Shown here in pieces: positions 15,474 to 24,731 of a stretch of 64,000 bases of DNA; positions within the stretch are counted from its first letter, which is position 1; every line of letters begins with the position of its first letter. The stretch lies in the NCBI RefSeq assembly GCF_009731355.2, contig NZ_AP022810.1, positions 1,144,001 to 1,208,000 on the forward strand, given 5' to 3'. A model generated the notes under the pieces. It worked only from the letters and a program-made list of their open reading frames with translations, was not told the origin of the DNA and made no database searches. A program made the translations under genes and the position numbers. Origin of the DNA: Desulfuromonas sp. AOP6. Its GTDB lineage: Bacteria; Desulfobacterota; Desulfuromonadia; Desulfuromonadales; SZUA-540.

Positions 15474-17489
15474 TCATTTCAATTTAAGCATTCTGGCGTT
15501 AACGGCGACGATGACGGTGGACAGGGACATGATAAGCGCGCCCATCGCCGGTGAAATGACAATCCCCCAGCGTATGGCGACGCCGGCGGCCAGGGGGATG
15601 GCAAAGACATTGTAACCGGTGGCCCAGATGAGGTTCTGCACGGTTTTGCTGTACGTGGCCTTGGAGAGGCGGAAGATGTTGGCCACGTCCCGGGGATTTG
15701 AATGGACAAGGACGATATCTGCCGTTTCGATGGCCACATCGGTCCCGGCCCCGACCGCAATTCCCAGATCGGCTTCCGCCAGCGCCGGGGCATCATTGAT
15801 ACCGTCACCGGTCATGGCAACCTTGAAGCCTTTATCCCGCAGCTCCCTGACTTTTGCGGCTTTGTCCTCGGGGAGGACTTCGGCAAAATAATCGTCGATC
15901 TTCAACGTCTTGGCCACGGCGGCAGCTACTTCCTCCTTGTCCCCCGTCATCATCATGGGGCGGATTTCCATATCACGCAGGGTTTTAAGGGCCTCAGCCG
16001 ATTCTTCACGAATCGTGTCCCCCAGGGCGATGGCGCCGACGGCGGTATCGTCCTCTACAACGAAGACCACGGTGCGGCCCTGGTCGTGGTGTTCCTGCAG
16101 CGGCTCTGCATCGTATGCGATGTTGTTTTTGTCAAGATAACCGGGGGCCATCACCCGGATCGACCGTCCTTCGACTTTTCCCTGAATACCCTGGCCCTTG
16201 ATGGCTTCAAAATTCTCAACTTCGGGCACTTTCATGTCGCGCTTTTTCACTTCCTGCAGAATGCCTGCGGCGATGGGATGTTCAGAGCGGCTTTCAAGGG
16301 CCGCTGCCAACCGCAGGATTTCTTTTTCATCCTGGTCGCCAAAGACAATGACACCGCCGACCTCAAATTTCCCTTCGGTGAGGGTTCCGGTTTTATCGAA
16401 AACGACCACGTCGATATGGCGTGCTGCTTCAAAGGCGTTACGCTCACGGATCAGCAGGCCGTTCTTAGCCGCCAGACTGGTAGAGGTGGCGACCACCAGA
16501 GGGATTGCCAGCCCCAGGGCATGCGGGCAGGTAATGACCATGACGGTCACCATGCGCTCCATGGCGTCGACGAAGGGGGAACCGATAAGGAGCCAGGCCG
16601 CAAGAGTGGTGAAGCCGACCGTGATAGCGATGACGGTCAGCCAGAATGCGGCCCGGTCTGCAAGTCCCTGTGACCTGGATTTGGATTCCTGGGCGGCGCG
16701 TACCGTTTCGATCACCTGGGAAAGAAACGTATCTTCGCCGACTTTCTCCGCTTCCACCGTCAGAGTTCCGTCGCCGTTAATGGTGCCGCCGATGACCTCC
16801 TCGCCTTCTTCCTTGCGCACTGGGCGAGACTCGCCGGTCACCATCGATTCATCGACCCGGGAAGATCCTTCCTTGACCGTACCGTCCGTGGGAATCTTCT
16901 CGCCGGGCTTGACCACGAACCGATCCCCTTTTTCGAGTTGGTCGACCGGCACATCTTCGGTTGATCCCTCCTCATCCAACCGATGTGCCTCGGTCGGCAT
17001 AAGCTTGACCAACTCGTTCAGCGCCTTAGAGGCCCCCATGACCGATTTCATCTCGATCCAATGACCGAGAAGCATGATGTCGATCAGGGTGGCCAGTTCC
17101 CAGAAAAAGACCTTGCCCGGCATCCCCAGCGCGACCGCCGCGGAATAGAAATAGGCCACGCTGATCGCCAAGGCGATCAGGGTCATCATCCCCGGTTGCT
17201 TCTCTTTGATTTCGTCATAGAGGCCGGTCAGGAATGGTTTGCCGCCATAAAAATAGATAGCTGAGGAGAAAGCCAGCAGCACATAGTGGTCCCCGGGGAA
17301 GGAGATGACCTTGGCAAGGCCAAAGAGGGACTGAAGCATCGGCGAGAGAATCAGGATGGGAACCGTCAGCACCAGGCTGATCCAGAAGCGCCGCCGGAAG
17401 TCGGCAGCCATCATGGCATGATGGTTCTCATGATCTTCATGTTCTTGGTGGTGCGGATGATTGTTTTCCTGTTCGGATTCTTTAGTCAT
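15474..17489 (-). CDS. copB: P1B-type copper-exporting ATPase (CopB class)
   Basis: A 671-residue inner-membrane metal pump. The N-terminus is short and His-rich (NNHPHHQEHEDHENHH) rather than carrying CxxC metal domains, and the TM6 motif is CPH (ITCPHALGL), both hallmarks of the CopB subclass. DKTGTLTEGK (phosphorylation), TGES, SEHPIAAGIL and GDGINDAPALAEADLG are all present, so it appears functional. AAAGGAGAG precedes the ATG. Family knowledge: ATP-driven export of Cu (reported for Cu(II)/Ag(I)) from the cytosol. It lies between mgtE and the P2-type pump on the minus strand, separated by about 50 bases on each side, which suggests one metal-handling transcription unit. Confidence 0.85.
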   Translation of the reverse strand: MTKESEQENNHPHHQEHEDHENHHAMMAADFRRRFWISLVLTVPILILSPMLQSLFGLAKVISFPGDHYVLLAFSSAIYFYGGKPFLTGLYDEIKEKQPGMMTLIALAISVAYFYSAAVALGMPGKVFFWELATLIDIMLLGHWIEMKSVMGASKALNELVKLMPTEAHRLDEEGSTEDVPVDQLEKGDRFVVKPGEKIPTDGTVKEGSSRVDESMVTGESRPVRKEEGEEVIGGTINGDGTLTVEAEKVGEDTFLSQVIETVRAAQESKSRSQGLADRAAFWLTVIAITVGFTTLAAWLLIGSPFVDAMERMVTVMVITCPHALGLAIPLVVATSTSLAAKNGLLIRERNAFEAARHIDVVVFDKTGTLTEGKFEVGGVIVFGDQDEKEILRLAAALESRSEHPIAAGILQEVKKRDMKVPEVENFEAIKGQGIQGKVEGRSIRVMAPGYLDKNNIAYDAEPLQEHHDQGRTVVFVVEDDTAVGAIALGDTIREESAEALKTLRDMEIRPMMMTGDKEEVAAAVAKTLKIDDYFAEVLPEDKAAKVRELRDKGFKVAMTGDGINDAPALAEADLGIAVGAGTDVAIETADIVLVHSNPRDVANIFRLSKATYSKTVQNLIWATGYNVFAIPLAAGVAIRWGIVISPAMGALIMSLSTVIVAVNARMLKLK

Positions 17490-17539
17490 GCAACTCTCCT
17501 TTGAAATGAACAGGCTGCGCTCGCACAGCCGTTTTCACG

Positions 17540-18862
17540 TCACAGGTTCAAAACGGTCTTCGCAATCAGGAAATAGACCAGCAGGCCGGTGGCGTCGACG
17601 ATGGTGGTTACAAAAGGGGCGCTGGCCACGGCCGGGTCGACGCCGAAGAATCGGGCGGCAAGCGGCATCATGGAGCCGACCACGGAGGCCAGGGTACAGA
17701 TGGACAAAAGAGTCAGGGAAACCACCAGGGCCAGTGCGTGCCCCGCATACAGACTGACCGGCAGGTAACTGAGCAGGCCCAGCATAGTGCCGAGCAGGAA
17801 GCCGACGCGCCCTTCCCGCAGGATGGTGCGGATAAAGTCGCTCGGCTGGACGTCTCCGATGGCCATGCCGCGCACGATGGTGGTGGAGGACTGGGCGCCG
17901 GCGTTGCCGCCGGTACCGATCAGCAACGGGATAAACAGCGCCAGGCTGACCGCCGTTTCCAGCGTCGACTCAAAAAAGGTGAGTACTTGCACGGTCAAGG
18001 AGGCGGCGAAAATCAGCACGACCAGCCACAGCACCCGCGACTTCGCCAGGCGAAAGTCCGAAACGGAAAAGTAGGGCCGCCCCAGCGGCTCGGCACCGCC
18101 GGAACGGGCCAGATCCTCGCTTTCCTCCAGGGTCAGAACATCCATGGCATCGTCAACGGTCACGATCCCCAGCAGCATGCCATCTTCGTCAACGACGGGC
18201 ACGGCCAGCAGGTCTGCCGCCTGCAGCAGACGGGCGACCTCTTCCTGGTCAGCGTCCGGTTCGACGGCATGAGGGTCTTTGTGCATGATTTCAGCGACCT
18301 GTCGTTCGGAATCGCCGAGCACCAGGTCACTCAGTTCGCACAGCCCCACCAGTCGGTTCTGTTTGTCGGTTACGGGCAAGGTGTGAATGGTTTCGGCCTT
18401 GCGACCGTTTTTGCGGATATAATCCAGTGCCTCCAGGACCGTCATCAACGGGCTCAGAGCCAGAAATTCAGGGCTCATGATGCGCCCGGCGGACTCTTCC
18501 GGATAGCTGAGCAGCTGGTTGGTGAGTCGCCGCTCCTCAGCGCTCAGCTCCGTCAGGTATCCTTCCACCACTTCGGCGGGGAGTTCGTTGAACAGCCGCG
18601 CCCGGTCGTCTGGATCGAGTTCTTCCACGAGAAAGACGGCGATTTCCCGCGCTGTCACTGCCAGCATCCGTTCCTGCTGAGCGACGTTGAGCTGTCTGAA
18701 AACATCGAGGGCTTGCTCTCGGTTTATCTGCCGGAAAAGGGTCTCCTGCTGGCTTGGCTCCAGGCGGGCCGTTTCTTCAGCGATCTGCAGCGGCGTTTTG
18801 TCACTGAGCCAGGCCTTGATTTCACCGGGATTTGTAAATTTCCAGCTTTTATCCGTCTTCAA
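17540..18862 (-). CDS. mgtE: MgtE magnesium transporter
   Basis: A 440-residue protein of standard MgtE length: N-terminal superhelical domain (ELDPDDRARLFNELPAEVVEGYL), a CBS pair around residues 135-255, the amphipathic plug helix and a five-helix membrane domain containing the pore signature LIGTGGNAGAQSSTTIVRG. The first codon is TTG, supported by GGAGG seven bases upstream. It carries Mg2+ inward, with the CBS region acting as the magnesium sensor in family members. Upstream gene of the copB/P2-ATPase run. No M-box-type leader was recognised in the ~215 bases before it. Confidence 0.9.
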   Translation of the reverse strand: MKTDKSWKFTNPGEIKAWLSDKTPLQIAEETARLEPSQQETLFRQINREQALDVFRQLNVAQQERMLAVTAREIAVFLVEELDPDDRARLFNELPAEVVEGYLTELSAEERRLTNQLLSYPEESAGRIMSPEFLALSPLMTVLEALDYIRKNGRKAETIHTLPVTDKQNRLVGLCELSDLVLGDSERQVAEIMHKDPHAVEPDADQEEVARLLQAADLLAVPVVDEDGMLLGIVTVDDAMDVLTLEESEDLARSGGAEPLGRPYFSVSDFRLAKSRVLWLVVLIFAASLTVQVLTFFESTLETAVSLALFIPLLIGTGGNAGAQSSTTIVRGMAIGDVQPSDFIRTILREGRVGFLLGTMLGLLSYLPVSLYAGHALALVVSLTLLSICTLASVVGSMMPLAARFFGVDPAVASAPFVTTIVDATGLLVYFLIAKTVLNL

Positions 18863-19078
18863 AATCGCCTCCGGTTGATCAGCAGTCTCTTTGGTGGATA
18901 CACGTCTACTGGCTTTTATTTGTAACAGATCAAGAGGATACGGCCAGCACTCAAGCCCGAATTCGGTTAGGAAGGAGGAAAATCCGGTTTAGGCGGAAAA
19001 AGGGGATCCCTTCATGGGGGCAAGGTTCCTGGTGCCGGAGTCTCACCAAAAGGCAAGGCCCCCTCGAAACTCACGATT

Positions 19079-21232
19079 TTAATCCTCTCCGCCCGCTTTC
19101 TGGGTCTTCTTGTCCACCTTCAAAAGAATTCGGGAAAGCAGGAAGCCGATCGCAAAGATCACGGCGGCGACGAGGATCAACGAGAGGGTCGTTGTCCAGT
19201 CCGGAGTTTCGATCGCCGCCTTGGCGCGGTCGGTCAGCAGGGCAATACCGATGATTCCCGGAGTCATTCCGGCCAGGGTGCCGATGACGAAATCCCAAAA
19301 CCGGATATGTGAGGCTCCGGCCACCAGATTGACCACGGTAAAAGGAGCCACCGGGACAATCCGCACAAAAAGCATGGTCAGGATTCCCCGTTTGGCCAGG
19401 CGCTGACTTACCCTGTTAATTCTTTTGCCGGCCAGCCTGCGGACCGTGTTTCTGCCCAGCAGGCTCCCCAGCCCGTAACCGGCCAGAGCGCACAAAAGGG
19501 AACCGGTCAAGGAATAAGCAAACCCGGAATAGGGTCCAAAAACCAGGATTGCCACAACGATCAGGACCGTAACCGGAACCATCAGCAGGCCGAAGACGAT
19601 GAAGCTGAAAATAATCAAAGGCGGCGCCATGGGCAATTCACTCAGGCGTGTTGCGTAATGAAGCAAGGTTTCAGGATTCAGCCATTCATTCAGAGGGGTA
19701 AATCGCCAGGCTGCGGCAAGGCCGAACAGCAGTAACAGAACTGAAACCCACACTATGGTTCTGCGGCCGGCCGGTTTAAACTGCTGATGGGGGACAAAGT
19801 GATTGAGGAAGCGCTCGGCGTCGATTGGCTGTTCCGGGTCGGCCAGGCTGAGATCCTCCAGAATCTGGGGGTCCGGATCGGTCAGGTGCGGTTCCAGGGG
19901 CCTCAGGGAGCGGCCATTGCCGCAAAGCATCTCGATGCCGCGTCGCACCGATCCCTGCTGGTCGATCCGGGTGGCGACCTCGGCAGCATCACAGCCGAGA
20001 TGCTGGCTGAGCAGGCGATTTCGGAAAGCACGCACGACCGACGTCACCCGCGTATCATCTGGCGCCGCTTCCAGGGCCAGATCACATTCCGTATCCAGCC
20101 CCATGGAGCGATTATTCAGGTTCGCGGACCCGATCCGCAGAAATCGATCATCGATGATCATGAGCTTCGCGTGCAGGTTGATCGATAGCTCGTCCAGTTC
20201 AGGCTGATTGGCGTAATAGACAGAGAAGCGTCCGTGGCGATCTGCCTCCCGCAGGGTCCTGATCAATGCGACACGCATGGTGTCCATTACTTGCTGAGAC
20301 AACCAGCCATCGACTGTCAAGGGCAACACCAGAATGACCTCCGGGCCATCCACGTCCGCGAGTTTTTCTTTCAGGGCCTCACAGATCGCTGCTGACGTGA
20401 AGTATTGATTCTCGATGTAGATATAATCTCTGGCCGCTGCAATCGCGTCGAGATACAGCTGCTTGACCTCGTAAATCCCCTCGATGCCCCCAAACGGCGG
20501 TTGCGTCCGTGCAATGGCAACATCCACGTTCTCCAAGGCGACAGACAATTGATCCGGCCACAGCTCTGGACCAGCTTTCGGAACCGGCAGGTCTTCGCCG
20601 GTCGCGCGCTGCCAGCGTTCCCGGGCCAAGTATCCAAGCTCCGCCGCGGCTGGACCGGATACCGCCATCTGTACATCGTGGTAGGGCCTGATCGGCAAGG
20701 AGGTACCGTCAACCGTGGCACGGCGCGGGTCATCGGGACGATGTTTCGGGGTGTCCCAGCGTCCGCGGGTCAGGTCGAGCCCGCCGGCAAAAGCGAGCTG
20801 GTCATCCAGCACCACCACTTTTTGATGATGGGAAGAACCGAGGGGACATTGGTCGTCCAAGTGGAAGCGGAGGTGTTTGTGACTGTTGACTTCAAGTTTG
20901 TAGATTGGCAACCATTCGCGATCGAGCGCAAACAGCAAGACAAAGTCCCAGTTGAGAATGCAGGCTCGCAACCGTGGCTTTTCATTCAGTAGGTGATTGA
21001 GCAGGTCCCCCAGGGCCGTCGGATATTTGGGCGATCCCTGTTTTGGGGGGGGAATCAGGTGCAGGTGGCTGTAGATATCCCAGGAGAGAATCAGGATCTG
21101 CTGCTCCGCACGCGGCAGGCTTTCATAAAGGGCCTGAAAATAATCGGCGCCGTCAATCAGCAGGGCCACTTTATCGGCCCGGCAGATTTTCCAGCAATTC
21201 CGGCCGGGCTGGAGAATTCTTGACGATTCCAT
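19079..21232 (-). CDS. Phospholipase D-like / VTT-domain fusion membrane protein
   Basis: A 717-residue protein combining two halves. Residues ~10-470 form a phospholipase D superfamily domain with both HKD motifs: HHQKVVVLDD near 136 and HAKLMIIDD near 354, followed by GSANLNNRSMG. Residues ~500-715 form a VTT (TVP38/TMEM64, DedA-like) membrane domain with five to six helices, including LVFGPYSGFAYSLTGSLLCA and FVRIVPVAPFTVVNLVAG. The start at 21232 is an ATG with GGGAGA upstream; an upstream GTG would add 13 residues without a ribosome-binding site. The known classes suggest phosphatidyl transfer or hydrolysis coupled to a lipid-scramblase-like membrane domain; the substrate is unknown. Confidence 0.85.
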   Translation of the reverse strand: MESSRILQPGRNCWKICRADKVALLIDGADYFQALYESLPRAEQQILILSWDIYSHLHLIPPPKQGSPKYPTALGDLLNHLLNEKPRLRACILNWDFVLLFALDREWLPIYKLEVNSHKHLRFHLDDQCPLGSSHHQKVVVLDDQLAFAGGLDLTRGRWDTPKHRPDDPRRATVDGTSLPIRPYHDVQMAVSGPAAAELGYLARERWQRATGEDLPVPKAGPELWPDQLSVALENVDVAIARTQPPFGGIEGIYEVKQLYLDAIAAARDYIYIENQYFTSAAICEALKEKLADVDGPEVILVLPLTVDGWLSQQVMDTMRVALIRTLREADRHGRFSVYYANQPELDELSINLHAKLMIIDDRFLRIGSANLNNRSMGLDTECDLALEAAPDDTRVTSVVRAFRNRLLSQHLGCDAAEVATRIDQQGSVRRGIEMLCGNGRSLRPLEPHLTDPDPQILEDLSLADPEQPIDAERFLNHFVPHQQFKPAGRRTIVWVSVLLLLFGLAAAWRFTPLNEWLNPETLLHYATRLSELPMAPPLIIFSFIVFGLLMVPVTVLIVVAILVFGPYSGFAYSLTGSLLCALAGYGLGSLLGRNTVRRLAGKRINRVSQRLAKRGILTMLFVRIVPVAPFTVVNLVAGASHIRFWDFVIGTLAGMTPGIIGIALLTDRAKAAIETPDWTTTLSLILVAAVIFAIGFLLSRILLKVDKKTQKAGGED

Positions 21233-21328
21233 AGGTTCTCCCGTTGTCGCTGCACTGAAGGGGAGGGCCACGGCTCTAAGTTGGTCGTGAGTCGGTCACA
21301 AAACCCGAACAGGTGAACGTGGGGGACG

Positions 21329-21988
21329 TTACTGAATGCTGATTACCCCGAGTTGAATCGCGTATTGCGCCATTTGAGCCGAGTTCTCCAGGTTCAGTTT
21401 TTTCTTGATCGCCGCACGGTGCTTGGCGACGGTTTTCGGACTGATATATAAAATCTCTGAAATATGAGCCGTTTGGCGCCCCATGGCCAGCAATCGAAAA
21501 ACCTGTTTTTCGCGGTCACTTAAGGCCTGATACTTGCCTAAAGGGTCGCCCTCCTCATCCCGATGGGCCAAATAAAAACGGATAATAGAGGGATTCAGGG
21601 CCGCACTCAACGCATAGCCGCCTCCATGCACCTCATGGATAGCGGCGACCAGTTCGGAAGCCTGGGCACATTTAAGAAGATATCCGCGCGCGCCTGCTTT
21701 TAAGGCGCGATATATGGAGACTTCTTCGCTCTTCTCCGTGAAAATGACTATCGGCAGGTCTTTTCGCGTCTCCTGGTAGAGACGGATTGCCTCCACACCG
21801 GCCATGTCCGGCAGGTGCAGATCCATGACAACCACATCGATAGCCAGTTCGCGGAGCAAATGAAGGCCGGTTATTCCGGCAGCCGCAGTCGCTGAGACCT
21901 CGACGTCGGTGTAATCCTCAAGTAGCAGCTCAAGACCAGCGCCCACGACGGGGTGCTGATCGACAATCAGAAGATGTAACGGGCTCAA
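21329..21988 (-). CDS. Orphan LuxR/NarL-family response regulator
   Basis: A 219-residue two-domain regulator. The receiver domain has the phospho-acceptor Asp56 in VVMDLHLPD, IFTEKSEE for the conserved Thr and LLKCA for the Lys; the usual acidic pair near residue 10 is reduced to a single Asp (LIVDQHP). The LuxR-type helix-turn-helix occupies ~152-210 (LSDREKQVFRLLAMGRQT, ISPKTVAKHRAAIKKKL). The start codon is TTG with AAGGAG seven bases upstream. No histidine kinase is adjacent, and the nearest gene on the same strand is the phospholipase D-VTT fusion ~95 bases downstream, a possible target. Confidence 0.85.
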   Translation of the reverse strand: MSPLHLLIVDQHPVVGAGLELLLEDYTDVEVSATAAAGITGLHLLRELAIDVVVMDLHLPDMAGVEAIRLYQETRKDLPIVIFTEKSEEVSIYRALKAGARGYLLKCAQASELVAAIHEVHGGGYALSAALNPSIIRFYLAHRDEEGDPLGKYQALSDREKQVFRLLAMGRQTAHISEILYISPKTVAKHRAAIKKKLNLENSAQMAQYAIQLGVISIQ

Positions 21989-22267
21989 TCTGCGCTCCTT
22001 AGAAACCTGTGGGAGAAAAGTATGTCGACCTGAAGAGGTAGATTGCTACCCTCAAGAGTAGCATTCTGCTCATTGCCAGACTTACCTGAATGGCTAAACT
22101 TTACCATGAGTCAGTTTTTTAGCCAGTCTACCAAGAGACCTGAAAAGATGGCTTCCAGGCAGGTGAGAATCGCGCAAACAGGAAACAGGAGATCGCCATT
22201 TGCTTTCGAATCTTGAAAAGAGCCGAAGCAGGAAAAGATCTCGCAACCCAATGAAAGGATGGGTGAA

Positions 22268-22441
22268 ATGACAGAGTATAAAGACAGATTTAGTGACGCG
22301 TCCGAAGAGCAAACCAAAAAATCTGCTTTTGTTTGTGAAAGCTGCAAAACCGAATACAGCAAAGAGGATGCGAAAGAAAAAGGCAAAACCTGTTGCGGCA
22401 GGTCCATGAAAGAACTGGTTCAGGAAGGTTTCGGACCCTAA
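22268..22441 (+). CDS. Small cysteine-rich (zinc-ribbon-like) protein
   Basis: A 57-residue hydrophilic protein with CESCKTEYSKEDAKEKGKTC and an immediately adjacent second Cys, giving four cysteines in CxxC...CC spacing suited to one Zn or Fe site. AAAGGA eight bases upstream supports the ATG at 22268 rather than the one nine bases earlier. I do not recognise a named family. It is an isolated gene between a response regulator and acpH, both on the other strand. Confidence 0.6.
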   Translation: MTEYKDRFSDASEEQTKKSAFVCESCKTEYSKEDAKEKGKTCCGRSMKELVQEGFGP

Positions 22442-22555
22442 GTGACTTGAACCTTGTCACATAGCCGACAATCATGACCTGCGATCTGTGCCACAGCTCA
22501 ATCTACCGGCCTGACGAGGGGAAGGTTGCGGAAAAAAAAGGGGATCTGCTCGCGG

Positions 22556-23152
22556 CTACCACCGATGGCAGGTCCCTTTTTGCGCAAAGCAGCAGCGGGC
22601 GTCGGCCAGAAATTCCCGGAAATCTTCTTCCAGCTCCTCCCGGTGTTCTTCCAGGTCACGCATGGCCTGCGCCATGGGCAGTGGTCGTTTAAGGCGCTGG
22701 GACACTCTTTCGAGTACGCGGCCTATCACTGCGGGCTCCCGATAGGATACCAGCCAGTTGTGTTCGATCATCCGAGGTGCGATGCGCTGCAGTCCTTCGG
22801 CGAGCTGGTCGTGGTGGATGCGCAGCAGATGGTAGATGCTGGCGGCAAAGTCTTCGAGGGGGATGGGGGAAAATTCGCTCCAGTGTTGGGCGAGGAAGTG
22901 ATCGTAAAAAATGTCGACCAGAATGCCGCGGCAGTGGCCGTAGTCATGGTGCAGGCGGATTTTGCTGCGGCGAAAGGCGGGGTGGTTGTGGGCGAAGCTG
23001 TCGAGCTGGCGGTGCTGGTGCAGGCCGTGCCGGATGGCGGGGGGATAGCGGTCGTCCAGGCGACCTTTGACGAAGTCCCCCATGAGGTTGCCGAGCAGGC
23101 AAGGGGGCTCGGGGTCGGACAGGTAAAGGTGAAAAAGATAGTTCACCGGCAT
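22556..23152 (-). CDS. acpH: Acyl-carrier-protein phosphodiesterase (AcpH-like)
   Basis: A 198-residue HD-like hydrolase. The N-terminus MPVNYLFHLYLSDPEPPCLLG, followed by NLMGDFVKG, and later FYDHFLAQHW and DFREFLADAR match AcpH, which removes the 4'-phosphopantetheine group from acyl carrier protein. The first ATG is placed at 23152, where family similarity begins; upstream codons are low-complexity Arg/Ala. It follows the TPR gene by 26 bases on the same strand. Confidence 0.85.
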   Translation of the reverse strand: MPVNYLFHLYLSDPEPPCLLGNLMGDFVKGRLDDRYPPAIRHGLHQHRQLDSFAHNHPAFRRSKIRLHHDYGHCRGILVDIFYDHFLAQHWSEFSPIPLEDFAASIYHLLRIHHDQLAEGLQRIAPRMIEHNWLVSYREPAVIGRVLERVSQRLKRPLPMAQAMRDLEEHREELEEDFREFLADARCCFAQKGTCHRW

Positions 23153-23178
23153 TCCCTGATGAAAGAATGCTGCCCGTC

Positions 23179-24309
23179 TCAATTGGCGACGGGCAGCCCT
23201 TTCAGGTTGTCTTGCGCGAGCTGACGCGATTCGCTGCCGTGGGAAATTTCGTCGAGAATAAGCCGATAAAAACGGCGGGCGCCATCGACACACTGCTCCT
23301 GCAACAGCAGGGCGCTGACTTCGGCGATGATCTTGGGATTGTCCCCTTCGTGGGAGTGAAAGCCCCGGTACAGGTCAAGGGCTTCATCCAGCTCGCCCTG
23401 CAGAAAGCGCAGCTTGGCCAGCCCGATCTGGGCGTATTTGTCGAAACCGTTCCTGAGGATGCCGAGGTAGGTCTTTTCGGCCCGGTCGAATTCACCGAGG
23501 TTGCGGTAGGCGTCTCCCAGGCGTGAGAGCATGTTGACCGTGCCCTCATGTTTTTCGAGGATGCGTTCCCAGGTGGCGATGGCCGTGCGGTATTCGCGTT
23601 TCCAGCGGTAGTAGTTGCCAAGACCGTAGAGGGCGTAGGGGTTGTGACTGTCGATTTCGACGGCCTTGGCGTAGAAGTCCTTGGCCTTTTCGAAGTCGAA
23701 GCGTTTCCAGTAAAGGTTGCCGACGATGGTGAGGATATTGATAAGCTCGGGGCGGCGCGCCAGCACCTTTTCATAGTATTCGATAGCTTTGGTTTCGTGC
23801 CCCTGTTTGTGGTAGAGGTCGGCGATGCCCATGAGAGTGTAGTGGTCGCGCGGATTGAGCTTGAAGGCCTGCTGGTAGTGTTTTTCCGAGTCGCCGAAGT
23901 GACCCATCATCTTGAGACCGTCGGCGATGCGGGTGATGACGAAGATGTCGTTGGGGCGCAGGCGCAGGTAGGTCTGCCAGAGGACCACGGCTTCCGGGAA
24001 CTGCTTGAGTTCGCGCAGGGCATCCCCTAAACCCCTCAGGGCGAAGAGGTTTTTGCCGTCGGCCTTGAGCACCTTCTGGTAGTAGGGGATCGATTCTTCC
24101 ATGGCACCCAGGCTGCGGCAGGCATCGCCCATGCCGGTGAGGGCGTAGGCGTTTTCCGGTTCCATTTCAAGGGCCTGGGCAAAGGCCTCTTTGGCCTGGT
24201 GCCATTTGTGGGCCTTGGCCAGTTGGTGACCTGTGCGGGTGAGTTCAACGACCTTGCGGTGCTGATGGCTTTTGGTGGCGGGGCGGGTCTGATCGTTGCC
24301 TTTATCCAT
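23179..24309 (-). CDS. Tetratricopeptide-repeat protein
   Basis: A 376-residue soluble protein built almost entirely of TPR units: about eight to nine 34-residue repeats run from residue ~20 to ~320 with the usual W/L-G-Y-A-F-A-P positions (for example AKEAFAQALEMEPENAYALT and KAIEYYEKVLARRPELINIL). There is no signal peptide or membrane helix, so it should be a cytosolic scaffold for protein-protein contacts. It lies upstream of acpH in a minus-strand series with a lipoprotein and an MshEN-domain protein; the partner is unknown. Confidence 0.85.
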   Translation of the reverse strand: MDKGNDQTRPATKSHQHRKVVELTRTGHQLAKAHKWHQAKEAFAQALEMEPENAYALTGMGDACRSLGAMEESIPYYQKVLKADGKNLFALRGLGDALRELKQFPEAVVLWQTYLRLRPNDIFVITRIADGLKMMGHFGDSEKHYQQAFKLNPRDHYTLMGIADLYHKQGHETKAIEYYEKVLARRPELINILTIVGNLYWKRFDFEKAKDFYAKAVEIDSHNPYALYGLGNYYRWKREYRTAIATWERILEKHEGTVNMLSRLGDAYRNLGEFDRAEKTYLGILRNGFDKYAQIGLAKLRFLQGELDEALDLYRGFHSHEGDNPKIIAEVSALLLQEQCVDGARRFYRLILDEISHGSESRQLAQDNLKGLPVAN

Positions 24310-24386
24310 CGGATGGTTTTACCTTTCTTCATTTTCCGACGTCGCGCGTCGGTTCTTCCCGTTCAATTCATCATTTGTTCATCATT

Positions 24387-24728
24387 TTAGTGCGGCAGAG
24401 GTTCTGCCCATTCGATCTCCACCCGCGTTCCCCACATGTGAAAGCCGATGGATGCTGCTATGTTGCGGGCCTGGCCGCGAATACGCAAGCCATCCTGTTT
24501 GACGCTGGCCGGCAGGTTGACGGGGTCAAGCCGATCGCCGTCGTCCGTGACAATGCCGAAAAAGCCCCCTTCGAGGGGTACGTAGGTCACCGATCCGATG
24601 AAGGAAAAGGTGTTCACCGGTTCTTCCTTCAACTCGGCGGCTTTGAGACTGGCCCTCTCTCTGGTGCAGGCGGCGCCGAGCAGGAGCACGGTGAGAATGA
24701 TGAGGATGGACCCCAGTCGCTGCGTCAT
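24387..24728 (-). CDS. Hypothetical lipoprotein
   Basis: A 113-residue protein with a type II signal peptide: hydrophobic LGSILIILTVLLLGAAC ends in a lipobox with Cys21. The mature part is a small, mostly beta domain (NTFSFIGSVTYVPLEGGFFG, then IRGQARNIAASIGFHMWG) reminiscent of an OB-fold, but I do not recognise a family. It lies 3 bases after the MshEN gene, so it is almost surely co-transcribed with it. Confidence 0.65.
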   Translation of the reverse strand: MTQRLGSILIILTVLLLGAACTRERASLKAAELKEEPVNTFSFIGSVTYVPLEGGFFGIVTDDGDRLDPVNLPASVKQDGLRIRGQARNIAASIGFHMWGTRVEIEWAEPLPH

Positions 24729-24731
24729 GGC

